Shown here piece by piece: positions 23,101 through 30,144 of a stretch of DNA of 30,231 nt. The translations under genes were made by a program, and so were the position numbers. The notes beneath the pieces are model-generated. The model was not told where the DNA came from and made no database searches. It worked only from the letters and a program-made list of their open reading frames with translations. Position 1 is the first letter of the stretch. Each line of letters begins with the position of its first letter. This DNA comes from DASWIG01 sp965371445 (GTDB taxonomy: Bacteria > Acidobacteriota > Thermoanaerobaculia > Multivoradales > J023): the NCBI GenBank assembly GCA_965371445.1, contig CBDUYN010000129.1, positions 1 to 30,231 of the forward strand. Reading direction: 5' to 3'.

Positions 23101-25037
23101 CGCTCGCCGCGGTGCGCGAGCGCGCCCGGCCCGTCTTCATGACGACGGCGACCACGGTCGCCGGCCTTTGGCCGCTGGCGCTCCAGACCGGACGCGAGAA
23201 CGAGATCTGGCCGCCGTTCGCGACCGTCGTCATGGGCGGGCTCGTCACCTCGACGGCGCTGACGCTGCTCGTCATCCCGGTGGGCTTCGTCTTCCTGGCG
23301 CGCCTCGACCGCCTCTTCGGGCGTCTCGGCCCCTGGGTGATGATCGGCTGGGTGACGGCGACCGCGGCGGTGATGGTCCCCCTGGTGCGCGCCGAGCTCG
23401 TCACGACGCTCACCTGGCAAGTGGTGACGACGCTCCTGGTCGCGGCGGTCTTGCTCGGTGCCGCGGCTCTTGTGCTCTATCGTCCCGAGCTCCCGGAGCC
23501 GGCGACGGCCGGCGGATCGCCGCCCGGCGGATCGCCGCCCGGCGGATCGCCGCCCGGCGGGCCGCCGGCCCTCTCGGTTCGCAACTTGCGAAAAGTCTAC
23601 GGCCGTCCCGGTCCGGTGGGCCAGGCCTGGAGGGCGCCGGAGGCTTTCGCGCGCAAGGTCCTCGCCGCCGGTGGACGGGCCTTCGACCCGCGGACGGCGC
23701 GGGACCGCCTGGTGGCCCTGGGCCTCGTCGCGTCGGGCAACGTGTACCTGGCGCTTCACGTCCGCTCGCTTTTTTGGGAGGTGGTGTTCTTGATGGCGGC
23801 GGCGACGGTCGGCGCCCGCTTCGCTGTCGAGGTACGGCGGGCGCGGGGACGCTCCGACACCGTCGGCCGCGTCGAGCCGGGCGGTGCCGAGGGTGCCGTC
23901 GCCTTCATGGTCCCCTGGATCGCCTGGACCTGGTTCGCCTACCGCCATTACCTCCTCCTGAGGGTCAGCGACGCCGATCCTGACGTCGGCCCCTTCGGCC
24001 TCGGCTGCCTGGCGGCCGCGATCGCCGTCGTCCAACTCGGCCGGCGGACGGCCCGGCTGCTGGCCCGCGGCACGATCGCGGAGCGCGTCACCGAAGGGCG
24101 GACGCGTTACGTCCGCACGGCCTGGCGGCGGCTCGCCCGGCGGTTTTTCGGCCTCGACCTGCCGCGCGAAGAGATTCGCGCGCTCACCGGCGTCAGCTTC
24201 GACGTCGAGAGCGGCATGGTCGGCGTCCTGGGACCCAACGGCGCCGGCAAGACGACGCTGCTGCGCCAGCTCGCCGGCATCCTCGACCCGACCGCCGGAC
24301 GGATCCTCCTCGGCGGCGTCCACCTCGACCTCTTGCGCCGCTACCTCGCCCGCTGGGTCGGCTACTTGCCGCAGGACACGGCGCTGCCGCCGGGGCTCAC
24401 GGCCCGCGAGTACCTCGATTACTACGCGCTGCTCTACGAGATCCCGGCCACGGAGCGCCGCGAACGGATCGGGCGCCTCTTGACCGAGGTGGGCCTCGCC
24501 GAGCGGGCCGACGAGAAGATCGGCTCCTACTCGGGCGGCATGCGCCAGCGCGTGGCCGTGGCCCGGACGCTGCTCCGCCTGCCGCCGGTCATCATCGTCG
24601 ACGAGCCCACCGTGGGGCTCGACCCGAGAGAGCGGATCCGTTTCCGCAACCTCCTCTCGCGGCTCGCCGAAGGACGGGTCGTGCTGTTTTCGACCCACGT
24701 GGTGGAAGACGTGGCCGTGGCCTGCGAACGGGTGATCGTGCTGGCCCGCGGGAGCCTGGTCTTCGACGGGCCGCCTCATGAGCTCGCCGACGCCGCCCGT
24801 GGCCAGATCTGGGAGGTGGCCTTGACCAACGCCGAGATCGGCGCCTTGCCGTCGACGGCGCGCATCGCCGACCAGGTCCCGGAGGCCGGAGGACGCTCGC
24901 GCCTGCGGCTCATCTCCTCGGAATCGCCTCACGATGAAGCGCAACCGGTCGAGCCGTCGCTGGAGGAGGGGTACCTGATGCTCGTAGGAGAGCGAGGACT
25001 GTCCCCCTGGGGGGATCAAGGGGGGGAGACACTGTGA
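20157..25037 (+). CDS. RND permease fused to a split ABC ATPase (single 1626-residue protein)
   Basis: GTG 20157 opens the frame; GTG 20172 (MFRLLSLPIRRPVATSMFFL) is an equally likely start, preceded by TACGAT in leaderless spacing. Residues 1 to about 1055 are a complete HAE-type RND permease with two periplasmic loops and 12 predicted helices. TM4 has Asp406-Asn407 and TM10 has Asn952. A Gly-rich run lies at about 668-680. Two extra hydrophobic segments follow, then a (GGSPP) linker at 1119-1138. The ABC domain begins LSVRNLRKVYGR (1139-1150), is interrupted by about 190 residues with roughly four hydrophobic segments, and resumes at IRALTGVSF (1340). Walker A Lys1365, signature YSGGMRQR at 1458-1465, Walker B Asp1482-Glu1483 and the switch His1514 are all present. 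The C-terminus lies in a dispersed repeat. An ABC-2 permease gene overlaps the stop. Probably an inner-membrane exporter; substrate unknown. No adaptor or outer-membrane factor is nearby. Confidence 0.9.
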   Translation: MLRSPVFRLLSLPIRRPVATSMFFLGLVILGLVAAWRIPVELFPNLSGEELSVSFFRPRSEPEILEREILLPLEARVSTLPKVAETWGEVRGSGGNLRIRFDSGTDMKVRELELQQVAAELARSQPRGSSLSVSARDTSLLSSFVMILQAVGGTDRNALFDFVDEHVAPRLEAVSGVSRVMTIGGAGQQVTVWIDPDRCAAVATTPEAAIGALRRSVSRLRFLGGLEDADRRTAVILDGRPRGLVSLGEIRIDPGRPVLLRHVAEIERGTGRERFLFRTNSKPSVGLVVFQDQGTNLVRLGRTLRSVLEDLRAEMNPVGVDLLISFDGAELVEEQIRRLALLGFSGFVIALLVLYLFLRQWRAVTVVALAVPVSLLVAVALLEMGGQTVNLITLFGLAVGIGLLVDNSVVVFEATQRSLERGLAPDDAAAAGVRRTIRAIVAASVTTAVVFLPLVLADFEEALIRSLVEIVALAILLPLAGSLLVAVGLVPLLARWLAAPAAVRRLAEARRRRAELGGLTPPDRVRGLFTGLVTAALRRPAGWIATVVAAVVVTVIVALPWVLVKSASQAATEADQVQMSIRLPSSRSLQAATEVFAHLEQAVLALEGIERVESTIQEGTADAAGGTLTAFLVDRDERPEDLSAARVRQVVRTSARSLQNVEVLLPGEADGGGGGGGGGDGGVSSLLGQGASEVVISGPDSVLLAELGREISDRLASIPEVASAWVSQSRGQEELHVVPDASALAGFGLTADQVLPILQLVGREGQEMPVGFTLADSRELPLMVRRPQEKTSPAELARLRLATPAGVLPLAAVASVRTMPPASAITHHNGRRELSVFYRLDEDIASTGPERLALEEQIAAVVRDVHRPRGTTVEADPGEESISWFKRLLVPAILLLFLVLATTFESLTLPVLVLLALPLTILGSLWSLVLADIPLDLFALVGALALLGLTVNPAILLVDRMQQRLRVTASGAAGAYGAGAAALAAVRERARPVFMTTATTVAGLWPLALQTGRENEIWPPFATVVMGGLVTSTALTLLVIPVGFVFLARLDRLFGRLGPWVMIGWVTATAAVMVPLVRAELVTTLTWQVVTTLLVAAVLLGAAALVLYRPELPEPATAGGSPPGGSPPGGSPPGGPPALSVRNLRKVYGRPGPVGQAWRAPEAFARKVLAAGGRAFDPRTARDRLVALGLVASGNVYLALHVRSLFWEVVFLMAAATVGARFAVEVRRARGRSDTVGRVEPGGAEGAVAFMVPWIAWTWFAYRHYLLLRVSDADPDVGPFGLGCLAAAIAVVQLGRRTARLLARGTIAERVTEGRTRYVRTAWRRLARRFFGLDLPREEIRALTGVSFDVESGMVGVLGPNGAGKTTLLRQLAGILDPTAGRILLGGVHLDLLRRYLARWVGYLPQDTALPPGLTAREYLDYYALLYEIPATERRERIGRLLTEVGLAERADEKIGSYSGGMRQRVAVARTLLRLPPVIIVDEPTVGLDPRERIRFRNLLSRLAEGRVVLFSTHVVEDVAVACERVIVLARGSLVFDGPPHELADAARGQIWEVALTNAEIGALPSTARIADQVPEAGGRSRLRLISSESPHDEAQPVEPSLEEGYLMLVGERGLSPWGDQGGETL
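23511..23570 (+). repeat. 15-bp tandem repeat encoding the RND-ABC linker
   Basis: Three exact copies of GGCGGATCGCCGCCC (23511-23525, 23526-23540, 23541-23555) and a diverged fourth (23556-23570). They are in frame and encode GGSPP three times, then GGPPA. The array sits exactly between the RND part and the first strand of the ABC domain. Confidence 0.92.
24998..25026. repeat. CACTGTCCCC-type dispersed repeat, copy 2
   Basis: ACTGTCCCCCTG, then GGGGGATCAAGG, then a G-run; 28 of 29 positions match the minus strand of 8098-8128. It encodes LSPWGDQGG, nearly the last residues of the RND-ABC protein. Its G-rich end also provides the likely Shine-Dalgarno (GGGGAG) for the permease starting at 25034. 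Confidence 0.75.
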
Positions 25038-25759
25038 GGCAGATTTCCACCCAGCGTCTTCGCGACGAGGCGCGCATCGTCTGGCATTCGGCGAAGCTCC
25101 TCGTCGGCCGCCGCTTCTATTTCGCGGCCTTCGTCCCCCTCCTGTGGCCAGCGTTTCAGGCCGTGATGCTCCTGACCGGTGGACGCCAGGAGGACTTCCG
25201 TCCGGAGTCGGCCCAGGGGACGCTCATCGCCTTCCCGCTCTCCTGCCTGGCCATCTTCCTCGGCGTACGGGTGATCGCCGGAGAGTCCGACGCCCGGCGC
25301 CTGGAGATCGCCTACACGGTCCCCGGGGGCTCGCAGCGGGTGTGGCTCGCCAAGCTCCTGGCCGGCCTGGGCATCCTGCTCGTCGCCGAATCCCTTCTCG
25401 CCGTCGTGACCTGGGCGTTTTTCACCTCTTACCCGCCAGGGAGCCTCTACGGAGCGGCACAAGCGGCGACGGTGTATCTCGCCCTTTCGATGGGGCTCGC
25501 GGCGCTTTTTCGCAGCGAGGTGACCGGCGCCATGGGAAGCGCCGGCATCATGGCGTTGAACGGGTTCTTGACGGGTTTCGGCAGCGTGCAGACTCGTCTT
25601 TCCCCGTTTTTCAACCCCGCGGCCTTCCGCGACGAGGACGCCTCGGTGATCCTCGCCCACACCGTCCAGAACCGGATCGGCTTCGCGCTCCTGATCGCCG
25701 CGTTGACGGCGTTGGCGTTCACCCGGGCGGAGCGGCGCGAGAGGATGCTCGCCGGTTGA
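25034..25759 (+). CDS. ABC-2-type transporter permease
   Basis: 241 residues from GTG 25034, overlapping the TGA of the RND-ABC gene (25035-25037), so translation is almost certainly coupled. A charged N-terminus (RQISTQRLRDEARIVWHSAK) leads into about six hydrophobic segments, including FYFAAFVPLLWPAFQAVMLL, LIAFPLSCLAIFLGVRVIAG, LLAGLGILLVAESLLAVVTW, AQAATVYLALSMGLAALF and IGFALLIAALTALAF. Size and pattern fit ABC-2 membrane subunits that work with DrrA/CcmA-like ATPases, and the ATPase in the fusion is of that kind (YSGGMRQR signature). It probably forms the channel for the fused ATPase, or links it to the RND part. Substrate unknown. Confidence 0.8.
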   Translation: MRQISTQRLRDEARIVWHSAKLLVGRRFYFAAFVPLLWPAFQAVMLLTGGRQEDFRPESAQGTLIAFPLSCLAIFLGVRVIAGESDARRLEIAYTVPGGSQRVWLAKLLAGLGILLVAESLLAVVTWAFFTSYPPGSLYGAAQAATVYLALSMGLAALFRSEVTGAMGSAGIMALNGFLTGFGSVQTRLSPFFNPAAFRDEDASVILAHTVQNRIGFALLIAALTALAFTRAERRERMLAG

Positions 25760-25863
25760 GGAACCCGGACCTTGAGTTCGCGGCGCTCCTGGGAGAGGAT
25801 CGGGCCTTGCCGCAGCCGAGGACGCCGGCTCCTCGGTTCCATCCCACCTACAAGAGAGCGACC

Positions 25864-26235
25864 ATGGAATCTCCTGCCACTCTTCCCTTCGACATCTTCT
25901 GGCAGTGGCTCGCCACCCACCCGAACTGCATCCTCCGGGCAGGGACGCCCGAGGCCGTGCTCTACGACGACGAAGACCTCCACTGGCACTTCGTCGCCTA
26001 CCAGGGCGGTATGGTCGGCATCCAGCTGCTGCGCGGCAAGCGCTTCTTGGGCGAGCTTTTCGTCGATCCCGAGCCCATCACCTACGTCCAGGGACTGGCG
26101 GGGGAGATGGAGGGCGAGTACGTCTTCGACCTGATCGCGGAGAGCGAGACGGAGCGCACGGCCAACTACCATTTTGTCCTCTGCCACGGCTACGAAGACG
26201 AGGAGGACGACCTGCCGCCGGGACGGGTCCACTAG
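25864..26235 (+). CDS. Conserved-looking hypothetical protein
   Basis: 123 residues from ATG 25864, with an AG-rich site about 6 bases upstream, 104 bases after the permease. Soluble and acidic, with no signal peptide or membrane helix. The sequence alternates short strands and aromatic residues (FDIFWQWLATHPNCILRAG, LHWHFVAYQGGMVGIQLLRG, FVDPEPITYVQGLAGEMEGE) and ends in an acidic tail (GYEDEEDD). No family recognised. It may be the last gene of the transporter operon or a separate unit. Confidence 0.65.
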   Translation: MESPATLPFDIFWQWLATHPNCILRAGTPEAVLYDDEDLHWHFVAYQGGMVGIQLLRGKRFLGELFVDPEPITYVQGLAGEMEGEYVFDLIAESETERTANYHFVLCHGYEDEEDDLPPGRVH

Positions 26236-26384
26236 AACTAGACTAGCCTGCTTTAAGGTACCCTACACGGGCGCCTCCGCCCATAGATCGACGGATGGGG
26301 GCCCGCGCAGAGGCTGCTCCGGATCCACTCACCGTGGCGCGTGTCGATGCTGTACGAGATACCTCCAGGCCAGATGCGGGATCA

Positions 26385-26400
26385 GACTCCTTCAGGAGTC
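26385..26400 (+). terminator. Possible terminator after the hypothetical gene
   Basis: GACTCCT at 26385-26391 and AGGAGTC at 26394-26400 form a perfect 7-bp stem with a 2-base loop, followed by TTTCCCTTT. The T-run is interrupted, so efficiency is uncertain. The 150 bases before it hold nothing recognisable. Confidence 0.4.
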
Positions 26401-26412
26401 TTTCCCTTTGTA

Positions 26413-26434
26413 GCACGGGGTTTTAACCCCGTGC
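26413..26434. repeat. TAGCACGGG-family hairpin
   Basis: GCACGGGGTT pairs with AACCCCGTGC around a TT loop (10-bp perfect stem), preceded by TA. The TAGCACGGG head is shared with the inverted repeat at 29943-30094. It lies 17 bases beyond the pstB stop codon and could also act at the 3' end of the pst transcript. Confidence 0.65.
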
Positions 26435-26451
26435 GGACGGGAGCCAACCTG

Positions 26452-27312
26452 TCAACCCCGCGCCCCCCGGACGTAGGCCGCGGTCAACTCTTCCCGCGGC
26501 TCCTCGAAAATCCGCCGGCCGGGTCCGGTCTCGATCAGGCGTCCACAGCCGTCGACCAGCCAGAAGAAGGCGACGTCGTCGGCGATGCGCCGCGCCTGCG
26601 CCAGGTTGTGGGTGACGATCACCACCGTGTAGCGTTGCTTGAGCGACACGATGAGATCCTCGACCACGGCGCCGGAGATCGGATCGAGGGCGCTGCACGG
26701 TTCGTCCAAGAGGATCACCTCCGGCCGCAAGACGAGAGAGCGCGCGATGCACAACCGTTGCTGCTGGCCGCCCGAGAGCGCCCTGGCCGGTTTCTTGAGG
26801 CGGTCCTTGACCTCGTCCCACAGGCCGACTTGACGAAAGGCCGACTCGATCGCCGCGTCGCGCTCGTCGCGGCTTTTCATGCCGTGCTCGCGAAGCGGCA
26901 GCTCGAGGTTCTTGTGAATCGAAAGCGGGAATGGATTCGGCTTCTGGAAAACCATCCCGACGCGGCGGCGCAGCGCCAGGACGTCGGTCTGCGGCGAGAG
27001 GACGTCGACCGAGCCGATCCGCAGCTTGCCGCTCACCTCGCAGCCCGGCACCAGGTCGATCAATCGGTTACAGCAAGTCAGAAAGCTCGACTTGCCACAC
27101 CCCGAGGGACCGAGGATCGCGGTGATCCTTCCCTCCTCGATCCCGAGGGTCACGTCGGCGAAAGCGCGCCGCTCGCCGTAGCGCAGGCTCAGCGATTCGC
27201 ACCGCACCAGAGCCTCGACGCTCGGCGCCAGGGTGAGGTGAGGCCGTTCGGCGGCCTCGGCGGCGGCGCGCTCAATCCGCTCGATCTGGGTTTGCTGGGC
27301 GGTGACGTTCAT
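26452..27312 (-). CDS. Phosphate ABC transporter ATPase PstB
   Basis: 286 residues, ATG 27312 with AAGGA upstream, overlapping the pstA stop by 4 bases (ATGA). PstB signatures: Walker A GPSGCGKSS with Lys74, the PstB-typical VFQKPNPFP at 121-129, signature LSGGQQQR at 179-186, Walker B LLDEPCSALDP with Asp203-Glu204, and the switch His235 in VIVTHNLAQARR. It hydrolyses ATP to drive high-affinity phosphate import through PstC and PstA. About 30 extra N-terminal residues precede the ABC core compared with typical PstB (about 250-260). Last gene of the pst operon; no phoU follows in the window. Confidence 0.96.
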   Translation of the reverse strand: MNVTAQQTQIERIERAAAEAAERPHLTLAPSVEALVRCESLSLRYGERRAFADVTLGIEEGRITAILGPSGCGKSSFLTCCNRLIDLVPGCEVSGKLRIGSVDVLSPQTDVLALRRRVGMVFQKPNPFPLSIHKNLELPLREHGMKSRDERDAAIESAFRQVGLWDEVKDRLKKPARALSGGQQQRLCIARSLVLRPEVILLDEPCSALDPISGAVVEDLIVSLKQRYTVVIVTHNLAQARRIADDVAFFWLVDGCGRLIETGPGRRIFEEPREELTAAYVRGARG

Positions 27313-28193
27313 GAAGTGATTCCTTTTCGCAACGTATGCTCGGCGACGAACGACGCGGCGCCGTTGATCAAGACGAGGGCCGCGACGAGCACCAGCGCGC
27401 TGGCGTAGGCGTTGGGCTCGCCCCCGGCGACGTTCATCGCCAGGTCGTAGATGTGGATCGAAAGCGCCCGGCCGGAATCATAGAGCGATCCCGGCATCCT
27501 GTCGACGTAGCCGCTGGTGAAAAGAAGCGCCGCGGTCTCGGCGAGGGCGCGTCCGATCCCCAGGACCAACCCGACGACCAACCCCGGCGTGGCCGCCGGC
27601 AGGAGGACCGCAAAGAGTGTCCGGGTGCGGCTCATTCCGAGGCCCGCGGCGGCCAACCGGTACTCCCGAGGTACGGCCCGCAGGGCCTCCTCGGAGGTTC
27701 GGATGAGAATCGGAAGGACCATCAGGGCGAGCGTCAAGCCGCCGGAGAGGATCGAGAAACCCATCCCCAGGTAGACGCAAAAAAACGCGTTGCCGAACAG
27801 GCCGAAGACGATCGAAGGGACCCCGGCGAGCACGTCGAGGCTGCGCCGTACGAGGCGGCCGAGGAGGGCGTCGGCAGAGGTCGACTCGGCGAGCAGCACC
27901 GCCGTCGCCACCCCGAGCGGGACGCTTGTGACGAGCGTCACCAGGAGGATGAGTGCCGTCGAGACGAGGATCGGTCCGATGCCGCCGCCGCGGCCGGCGC
28001 TAAGCGGCGCGTCGATCAGAAACGACAGGGAGAGCTGTCCCCATCCGTTTCTCACCAGGTCCCACACGATCCACACGAAGACCGCCACGATCGCGGCGGC
28101 GGCGAGGTAGACCGCGGCGTCGAGCGCCCATTGCGAGCGCCGGCGCCCGAAGGCGCGGCGCAGGTCGAGGGGGCCGGCGAGCGCCTCAGCCAT
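27309..28193 (-). CDS. Phosphate ABC transporter permease PstA
   Basis: 294 residues from ATG 28193, chosen over upstream starts because GGGAGG lies about 5 bases before it and it overlaps the pstC stop by 8 bases. Membrane permease of the binding-protein-dependent family with about six helices. The EAA-loop region reads AVPREYRLAAAGLGMSRTRT. The first periplasmic segment (WGQLSLSFLIDAPLSAGRGG) and the distal IGRALAETAALLFTSG are typical of PstA. It forms the inner-membrane channel with PstC, energised by PstB. Confidence 0.95.
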   Translation of the reverse strand: MAEALAGPLDLRRAFGRRRSQWALDAAVYLAAAAIVAVFVWIVWDLVRNGWGQLSLSFLIDAPLSAGRGGGIGPILVSTALILLVTLVTSVPLGVATAVLLAESTSADALLGRLVRRSLDVLAGVPSIVFGLFGNAFFCVYLGMGFSILSGGLTLALMVLPILIRTSEEALRAVPREYRLAAAGLGMSRTRTLFAVLLPAATPGLVVGLVLGIGRALAETAALLFTSGYVDRMPGSLYDSGRALSIHIYDLAMNVAGGEPNAYASALVLVAALVLINGAASFVAEHTLRKGITS

Positions 28194-29064
28194 AGACCCT
28201 CCCGCGGCTCGCCGACTCCGCCGCCGCGACGAGCACGGCAACGAGCAGGAGCAGCAAGAGGCCGCTCACGAAAAGCGCCGAGCGATGCTCCCCCATCGCA
28301 TAGGACATCTCGAGGGCGACGTTGGCCGTCAGGGTACGGATCGGCTCGAAAAGGCTCGACGGGTTGCGGACGACGTTGCCGCAGACCATGAGCACCGCCA
28401 TCGTCTCGCCCAGGGCACGGGCGCTTTGCAAGAGGACCCCGGTCACGATGCCCGGCCGCGCCGCCGGCAGGACGACTCCGAAAAGCGTTCTCGCGCGGGA
28501 GAGGCCGAGCGCCGCTGCGGCTTGCAGGTGAGCCCGCGGCACCGCGGCAAGCGCCGCATCGGCGGAGAGCGCCACCGTCGGCAGCACCATGACCGCGAGC
28601 ACCAGGATCGCCGCGAGCAAGCTAGGACCCGGCGGCTCGAGCCTGCGGATCAGGGGGACGAGCACCACGAGGCCCCAGAAGCCGTAGACCACCGACGGGA
28701 TTCCCGCCAGCGTCTCGACCAGCCGACGGTAGGGTCCGACGATCCTCGGCGGTGCGTAGAAGTGGCTGAAAAGCGCCGAGAGGATGCCGAGCGGCGTCGC
28801 CACGAGGACCGCGCCAAGCGCCGCGAGAAGCGTCCCCCAGAGCATCGGCAGGAGCAGGAAGCTCCCTTCCTCAGCCCGCGCCGCGGGGTGCCAGGAGCCG
28901 TCGGTGAAGAAGCGTCCCAGGCCGATGGCTCGAAGCGCTGGCCACGACTCCGCCGCCAGGAAAGCGGCGATCGCCAGGACGACCACGCCGGAGACGATCG
29001 CCGCGGCGCGGAGAGACCAGGCGAGGAGGACGTCGGCTCCGCCGGCCCTACTCCACCGGGACAA
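28186..29064 (-). CDS. Phosphate ABC transporter permease PstC
   Basis: 292 residues from TTG 29064, with AGGAG about 8 bases upstream, overlapping the pstS stop by 17 bases. Features: N-terminal helix, the PstC-like periplasmic segment GLGRFFTDGSWHPA, the permease core TLAGIPSVVYGFWGLVVLVP, the EAA loop AVPRAHLQAAAALGLSRART and the conserved SARALGETMAVLMVCGN. About six membrane helices. Works with PstA, PstB and PstS in high-affinity phosphate uptake. Confidence 0.95.
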   Translation of the reverse strand: MSRWSRAGGADVLLAWSLRAAAIVSGVVVLAIAAFLAAESWPALRAIGLGRFFTDGSWHPAARAEEGSFLLLPMLWGTLLAALGAVLVATPLGILSALFSHFYAPPRIVGPYRRLVETLAGIPSVVYGFWGLVVLVPLIRRLEPPGPSLLAAILVLAVMVLPTVALSADAALAAVPRAHLQAAAALGLSRARTLFGVVLPAARPGIVTGVLLQSARALGETMAVLMVCGNVVRNPSSLFEPIRTLTANVALEMSYAMGEHRSALFVSGLLLLLLVAVLVAAAESASRGRVYG

Positions 29065-29872
29065 AGTAGAGCTCCTGCACCAGGTCGTGGACCTCGGGCG
29101 AGCGGGCGTAGTCGATGAGCTCGCGGAGGCGTCCCGTGGGCTCTTCGAGGGTCACCAGGTTCAAGGGCCTGGCGATCGGAAAGCTGCCGTCGGCGAGGTG
29201 GGCGCTCGTCGCGGCGACGCCGCTTGTGGAGAGGAGCTTGATCGGCACGCCCCGCGAGGCGTCGTGCTCCGCCGTGCCGATCGACACGTAGGCGACGGCG
29301 TTGGGATCGGCGGCCACCGTCTTGACGCCCTGCTGGTTGTCGCCGACGATGACGTCGGGGCGCACGTCGGTGTCGGCGAGCCCAAAGTAGTCGAGGAAGA
29401 CCTTTTGCGTCGCCCGCCCCGCCGCCTTGTGGACCACCGTGATCGCGGCGTCGTCGCCGCCGAGCTCGCGCCAGTTGCGGATGCGTCCGGTGTAGACGGC
29501 GACCACCTGCTCGTCGTCGAGCTCCGTGACCGGGTTGTCGCGATGGACGAAGAGGCAGACGCCGTCGCGGGCGATCGTGAAGGCGTGGAGGTCCGCCTCG
29601 TCCTCGGCGAGGGAGCGCGACGCCATGCCGAGGTCGGCGAGCCCGGAACGGACGTCGGCGATCCCCCGCGACGAGCCTCCGGTCTGCACGTCGACGCGCG
29701 ATCCGGGGTGCGTCGCCTCGAAGCGCTTGGCGATTTCGGACATGAGCGGCGCCACGGTCGAAGAGCCGGTAATGACGAGCCGTTCGCGGCGCGTCGCCGA
29801 GGCCTCGTGGCAACCCCAGCTGAGGAGAAGGAGGGCGAGAAGCGTCGCCCAGGTGCAGATGTGACGTCTCAT
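29048..29872 (-). CDS. Phosphate-binding lipoprotein PstS
   Basis: 274 residues from ATG 29872; no good Shine-Dalgarno is visible. A lipoprotein signal ends in the lipobox LSWGC (Cys21), so the protein should be anchored to a membrane. Phosphate-binding loops: ITGSSTVAPLMSEIAKRF near residue 35 and GGSSRGIADVRSG near 67, with the later AGRATQKVFLDYFG and GDNQQGVKTV as expected for the PstS family. It delivers phosphate to PstC and PstA. First gene of the pst operon. Its upstream region holds a long inverted repeat and no clear Pho box. Confidence 0.95.
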   Translation of the reverse strand: MRRHICTWATLLALLLLSWGCHEASATRRERLVITGSSTVAPLMSEIAKRFEATHPGSRVDVQTGGSSRGIADVRSGLADLGMASRSLAEDEADLHAFTIARDGVCLFVHRDNPVTELDDEQVVAVYTGRIRNWRELGGDDAAITVVHKAAGRATQKVFLDYFGLADTDVRPDVIVGDNQQGVKTVAADPNAVAYVSIGTAEHDASRGVPIKLLSTSGVAATSAHLADGSFPIARPLNLVTLEEPTGRLRELIDYARSPEVHDLVQELYFVPVE

Positions 29873-29942
29873 GCCGGTCGATACGGAGGGCGCAGCGGAA
29901 CGGTTTCAGGCACGGGCCGTGTTCGACGACGTTCCCTTCCGG

Positions 29943-30094
29943 GAGCCGGCTTGAGCCGGCTTTCCAGCCCATAGCACGGGCCTTTAGGCCCGTCGCGAAG
30001 GCGCGGCGAGCCTCGAACCGCCGTACCTCGCGCTGCCTCCGCAACGGGCCTCAAGGCCCGTGCTATGGACGAGGAAGCCGGCTCAAGCCGGCTC
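29943..30094. repeat. Long composite inverted repeat upstream of pstS
   Basis: Arms 29943-30001 and 30036-30094 are reverse complements at 52 of 59 positions, separated by 34 bases. Each arm holds two smaller hairpins: AGCCGGCT-TG-AGCCGGCT, and TAGCACGGGCC followed by a short loop and GGCCCGT. This is a BIME-like REP composite. It lies 71 bases or more upstream of the pstS start and could fold into a large cruciform in DNA or a long hairpin in RNA. Confidence 0.88.
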
Positions 30095-30144
30095 AGAAGA
30101 ACAGGCTCGTTGGTCTGAGTTAGGCGTCCCACTCTTGGGCGGCT

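Noticed and set aside
20732..23983. Alternative plus-strand frame of about 1080 residues inside the RND-ABC gene
   Set aside because: Arg/Pro-rich translation typical of a shifted frame in GC-rich coding DNA.
22245..25019. Second long minus-strand open frame opposite the ABC part
   Set aside because: Rich in Arg, Gln, His and Gly with no motif; the opposite strand carries all ABC motifs.
29869..30132. Small minus-strand ORF upstream of pstS
   Set aside because: It runs through the composite inverted repeat and has no ribosome site; the reading frame is a by-product of the GC-rich palindromes.
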